Shown here piece after piece: positions 5,479 to 7,471 of a stretch of DNA of 7,471 nt. The stretch covers positions 1 through 7,471 of the forward strand of contig JACOTQ010000007.1 of assembly GCA_016178255.1 (NCBI GenBank), given 5' to 3'. The notes under the pieces were generated by a model. That model had not been told where the DNA came from, did no database searches, and was given only the letters and a program-made list of their open reading frames with translations. This stretch comes from Candidatus Colwelliibacteriota bacterium. GTDB taxonomy: Bacteria > Patescibacteriota > Minisyncoccia > UBA6257 > Colwellbacteraceae. How positions within the stretch are numbered: the stretch's first letter is position 1; every line of letters starts with the position of its first letter. The position numbers and the translations under genes are program-made.

Positions 5479-6432
5479 TTAAGTATAGTATTTATGCAAC
5501 CTTGTGACTAAGGTCGAAAAACCTAAGTCCTCAAAATAATTTTTGACGCGCTCGGAATCCAGGCCCCCGATTTGGAGGGCGTCGATATCGGTTATGATTG
5601 GAGCCGTCCGACTTAGGGTCGCCAACCTTTTTGAAAGAAAGGCTTGGTCGCGATAGGAAACCAGCTTAGCCTGCAATTTGTAGTCGTTTAGACCCACCTC
5701 GTCTATTTCCTTATAGATATTTTCCAAAGACCCGAATTTTTTGATTAACGAAGCCGCCGTTTTTGGGCCTACGCCCGGCAAACCCGGAATGTTGTCTGAT
5801 TTATCGCCTACAAACCCTTTAAAATCAGCAAGGAGTTCTGGTCCCACCCCGAATCTTTCCACAACCGCCGACTCATCATAAATAATCGTATTGCTAATAC
5901 CTTTTTGCGGAGTTTCAAGGATGATTCTATTATCTTGAACGGCTTGGAGAAGGTCCAAATCCCCCGAGAAGATGATGATTTGGTTTAACTTTTTTTCGTC
6001 GCTGAATTTAGCGGCCAGAGTCATTATTATGTCGTCAGCTTCCCAGCCGGGCATTTCAAAACATTTGATATTGAAAATATTGAGGAGTTTGCGAGCCTCT
6101 ACAATCTGGGAAATTAAGTCATCAGACGCCCTGGGCCTTGTGCCTTTGTAATCCTTATATTCTCTGTTCCTGAAAGTAGGTTCGGGCCTATCAAACGCAG
6201 CTGTTACGTATCGCGGAACTCCGTTGTTGATGGTTCCCTCTTTTCCGTCTGAAGCGCCAGCCCGTCCGTCAGGCGGGGATACGCCTTTGGCGGAAAAGAT
6301 TTTAAGCAGAATGCTTGCCAGGCCATAGAGGGCCCCGGTTGGCCTTCCGTCTGGAGACTTAAAGGGGGGTAAGGCATGATAGGCCCTATGAATCAGCGAG
6401 TTAGCGTCTATTAAAAGTAACGTGTCTCTCAT
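5479..6432 (-). CDS. stand-alone 5'-3' exonuclease of the DNA polymerase I N-terminal (FEN) family, with an in-frame insert
   Basis: A 317-residue flap/5' nuclease expected to remove RNA primers and flaps. All metal-binding acids are visible: Asp9 in LLIDANSLIHR, Asp81 in FDRPEPTFR, Glu131, Asp133 and Asp134 in WEADDII, Asp158 and Asp160 in SGDLDLL, and Asp210 and Asp213 in GDKSDNIPG. The helix-hairpin-helix GLPGVGPKTA and the arch region KDYKGTRP are also present. It stops just after the exonuclease domain, so no polymerase is attached. The ATG at 6432 (MRDTLLLIDAN) is preferred to one 14 codons upstream, which would start inside tsaE. Residues about 47-71 are extra compared with family members and are encoded by a palindromic insert (6239-6299). 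They fall in the loop before the FD motif and spare all catalytic residues, so the enzyme may be active. The 5' end overlaps the altered tail of tsaE by 32 bases. Confidence 0.9.
   Translation of the reverse strand: MRDTLLLIDANSLIHRAYHALPPFKSPDGRPTGALYGLASILLKIFSAKGVSPPDGRAGASDGKEGTINNGVPRYVTAAFDRPEPTFRNREYKDYKGTRPRASDDLISQIVEARKLLNIFNIKCFEMPGWEADDIIMTLAAKFSDEKKLNQIIIFSGDLDLLQAVQDNRIILETPQKGISNTIIYDESAVVERFGVGPELLADFKGFVGDKSDNIPGLPGVGPKTAASLIKKFGSLENIYKEIDEVGLNDYKLQAKLVSYRDQAFLSKRLATLSRTAPIITDIDALQIGGLDSERVKNYFEDLGFSTLVTRLHKYYT
6239..6299. repeat. GC-rich palindromic element inserted in frame within the exonuclease gene
   Basis: A 61-bp block bounded by the perfect 9-bp inverted repeat TCTTTTCCG (6239-6247) and CGGAAAAGA (6291-6299). 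Inside lie an imperfect palindrome, CGCCAGCCCGTCCGTCAGGC (from 6255), and a small hairpin CGCC-TTT-GGCG (6282-6292). It is much richer in G and C than its surroundings and encodes the low-complexity peptide PPDGRAGASDGK. Such in-frame palindromic inserts recall Rickettsia palindromic elements; whether this copy belongs to a dispersed family needs the whole genome. Confidence 0.6.
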
Positions 6433-6718
6433 CGTTTCTACTGTTTTTTGGGCCGCCGACTCTGTAAGCGTCAATATGATAGATATCTCTTCCGTCCCTC
6501 GCGCGCAATTTCCTCATAATTATGAAAGTGGGGCTCATAATCTTTTTTCTTACCCCAAATCCCCTTACAAAACCCTTAACAAAAGTTGTTTTCCCGGCGC
6601 CTAAATCTCCGGTTAACCCGATTATCAAAGGCTTTTTAAGGCTTGCCTTAGATAATTTCTCGGCCAAAATTCTCGCTCGCGCCATAGTTTCTTTCGGACT
6701 CTTGGAAATAAATTTCAT
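6401..6718 (-). CDS. tsaE: tRNA t6A-modification ATPase TsaE, C-terminally truncated
   Basis: TsaE is the P-loop partner of TsaB/TsaD in making N6-threonylcarbamoyladenosine-37 on ANN-decoding tRNAs. Visible here are Walker A GDLGAGKTT (residues 37-45), SPTF (62-65) and HIDAYR (81-86, with the Walker-B-like Asp83). Immediately after YRV the sequence stops resembling the family. The tail, GGPKNSRNDERHVTFNRR, is partly the start of the next gene read in another frame, and the normal C-terminal part with the conserved Glu-Trp is missing, about 50-60 residues. In a different frame the bases just before the exonuclease start read RRPKKQ then TAG (6438-6440), which could be the true original C-terminus left behind by a deletion. 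Its ATG overlaps the stop of the lamin-tail gene as ATGA. Activity as written is doubtful; an assembly error is possible. Confidence 0.82.
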   Translation of the reverse strand: MKFISKSPKETMARARILAEKLSKASLKKPLIIGLTGDLGAGKTTFVKGFVRGFGVRKKIMSPTFIIMRKLRARDGRDIYHIDAYRVGGPKNSRNDERHVTFNRR

Positions 6719-7194
6719 GAAGCTATCTTTTTAAGGATTAAAATTGAAACCCAGCCCATGAAAACCGCAAGAAGAATTCCTATGAAAAGCGGCGATAGAT
6801 TGTGAGTTTCGGATATTAATAGATTTTCACTAAACGCTTGGATAGGAGAGGCGAAATAACTATTAGCCAGCTTATTAGAAAACTCTTCCGTGGTAATAAT
6901 TTCTCCTTCATAAGGATTCGAGTAGGCCAGTTTGTCAATTAATTTTCCCGAGGGGTCGTATAGAAAGACTGTTTCTTTTTTGTTATTGAGAATTATCTTT
7001 GATTTATAAAGCTTGAGGTTTATCTCGTTTTTTGGGTTAATATTGCCAGCAAGGTTGAGGCTCTTACCGCTTAAATCCTTAATTTGCCAGCCATTAAGAT
7101 TAACAACGTCCTCGCCATCGTTAAAAAGTTTTATCCATTCTCCGCCAGCATCACGGCCTACCGGGTTTGGCAATAACTCTTTTATGAAAACCAT
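6715..7194 (-). CDS. lamin-tail-domain protein with C-terminal membrane anchor
   Basis: A 159-residue protein. Residues 2-90 fit a bacterial lamin-tail domain, an Ig-like beta sandwich: FIKELLPNPVGRDAGGEWIKL, VNLNGWQIKDLSGKSL and the VFLYDPSGKLIDKLAY ending. A linker follows, then a hydrophobic helix at about 135-155 (PLFIGILLAVFMGWVSILIL) and a short basic tail KKIAS. This topology implies the domain is outside the cell, anchored by its C-terminus, perhaps on the cell surface. Oddly, no signal peptide precedes the domain. Upstream in-frame codons back to the ruvB stop add only about eight residues (LIYRKFLA) and no standard start codon. GGAAG at 7204-7208, nine bases before the ATG, is a weak ribosome binding site. 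The stop overlaps the tsaE start. The function of such proteins in small bacteria is unknown. Confidence 0.75.
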   Translation of the reverse strand: MVFIKELLPNPVGRDAGGEWIKLFNDGEDVVNLNGWQIKDLSGKSLNLAGNINPKNEINLKLYKSKIILNNKKETVFLYDPSGKLIDKLAYSNPYEGEIITTEEFSNKLANSYFASPIQAFSENLLISETHNLSPLFIGILLAVFMGWVSILILKKIAS

Positions 7195-7214
7195 TGCTAA
7201 AAACTTCCGATAAA

Positions 7215-7471
7215 TCAGAAGAGTTGTTCTTTAACTTTTTTGCCCAAGTGAGAGAACGCGGCCGGTTCAACGACGCGACCCGCGCCAGTCCTGCGAATAA
7301 ACCCCAATTTCATAAGATATGGCTCGTAAACGTTTTCGACGATGCCCCGGTCTTCGTTCATCGCGGCCGCCAAAGTGTTAACCCCGACCGGACCTCCATT
7401 AAACTTATCAATAATAATGTTGATGAGCAGGCGGTCATGGATTTCGAGGCCCAATCGGTCAACACCTATCA
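7215..7471 (-). CDS. ruvB: Holliday junction branch-migration ATPase RuvB, C-terminal domain (partial)
   Basis: RuvB is the hexameric motor that, with RuvA, drives Holliday-junction branch migration. Only the C-terminal winged-helix DNA-binding domain is in the window; the frame is open to the right edge, so the TTG at 7454 is internal. Diagnostic stretches are GVDRLGLEIHDRLL, IIDKFNGGPVGVNTLAAAM, VENVYEPYLMKLGFIRRT and GRVVEPAAFSHLG, matching the domain in order, with the conserved Tyr-Glu-Pro-Tyr-Leu and the basic RRTGAGR wing. The C-terminus is normal. It is the most upstream visible member of the minus-strand operon; 20 bases separate its TGA stop from the lamin-tail ATG. Promoter and ATPase domains lie outside the window. 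Confidence 0.95.
   Translation of the reverse strand, partial: IGVDRLGLEIHDRLLINIIIDKFNGGPVGVNTLAAAMNEDRGIVENVYEPYLMKLGFIRRTGAGRVVEPAAFSHLGKKVKEQLF

Noticed and set aside
6422..6734. Plus-strand frames at 6422-6604 and 6522-6734
   Set aside because: Antisense shadows of tsaE with no recognisable protein features.
2594..7217. TGA recoding as in Gracilibacteria or SR1
   Set aside because: holA, the mutM remnant, the lamin-tail gene and ruvB all end at TGA at the expected family C-terminus or next gene start.

Overview
The window looks like a piece of a small, tightly packed bacterial genome, most likely a Candidate Phyla Radiation (Patescibacteria, Parcubacteria-like) member. The grounds are inference: very short intergenic gaps, ATGA stop/start overlaps, few convincing Shine-Dalgarno sites, a short divergent DNA polymerase III delta subunit, a small C-terminally anchored lamin-tail-domain protein and a free-standing LAGLIDADG endonuclease. 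TGA ends several genes (holA, the mutM remnant, the lamin-tail gene, ruvB), so the code is standard and TGA-recoding lineages (Gracilibacteria, SR1/Absconditabacteria) are excluded.

Layout. Positions 2-995, plus strand: the end of an M24-family (Xaa-Pro) peptidase, then one base later a DEDDh 3'-5' exonuclease, closed by a strong bidirectional terminator at 1029-1059. Positions 996-1931 form an accessory island. It holds two large hairpins with a possible pseudoknot (1081-1160), a cluster of GTGAAAC repeats (1174-1274), and a minus-strand LAGLIDADG endonuclease gene (1380-1820) bracketed by a perfect 21-bp inverted repeat that carries the same GTGAAAC core. Positions 1932-2630, plus strand: yraN and rpsT. 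rpsT has its own promoter, placed so that its mRNA should be leaderless.

Positions 2594-7471, minus strand, form one long genome-maintenance operon, read in the order ruvB (partial), lamin-tail/TM protein, tsaE, 5'-3' exonuclease, histidine kinase, mutM, holA. Gaps are 0-20 nt, with ATGA overlaps at lamin-tail/tsaE and mutM/holA. holA runs 37 bp into the convergent rpsT.

Three operon genes look damaged. mutM lacks about 30 residues of linker and changes frame there. tsaE loses its C-terminal part just after the HIDAYR motif. The lamin-tail protein lacks a visible signal peptide. The 5'-3' exonuclease carries an in-frame, GC-rich palindromic insert with 9-bp inverted ends. These changes could be real erosion and repeat insertion, or local assembly errors; reads across the junctions would decide.

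Functionally the operon joins Holliday-junction branch migration (RuvB), flap/primer removal (5'-3' exonuclease), oxidised-base repair (MutM, probably dead as read), clamp loading (HolA), tRNA t6A modification (TsaE) and an orphan membrane sensor kinase. The best candidate for something undescribed is the 996-1931 island.
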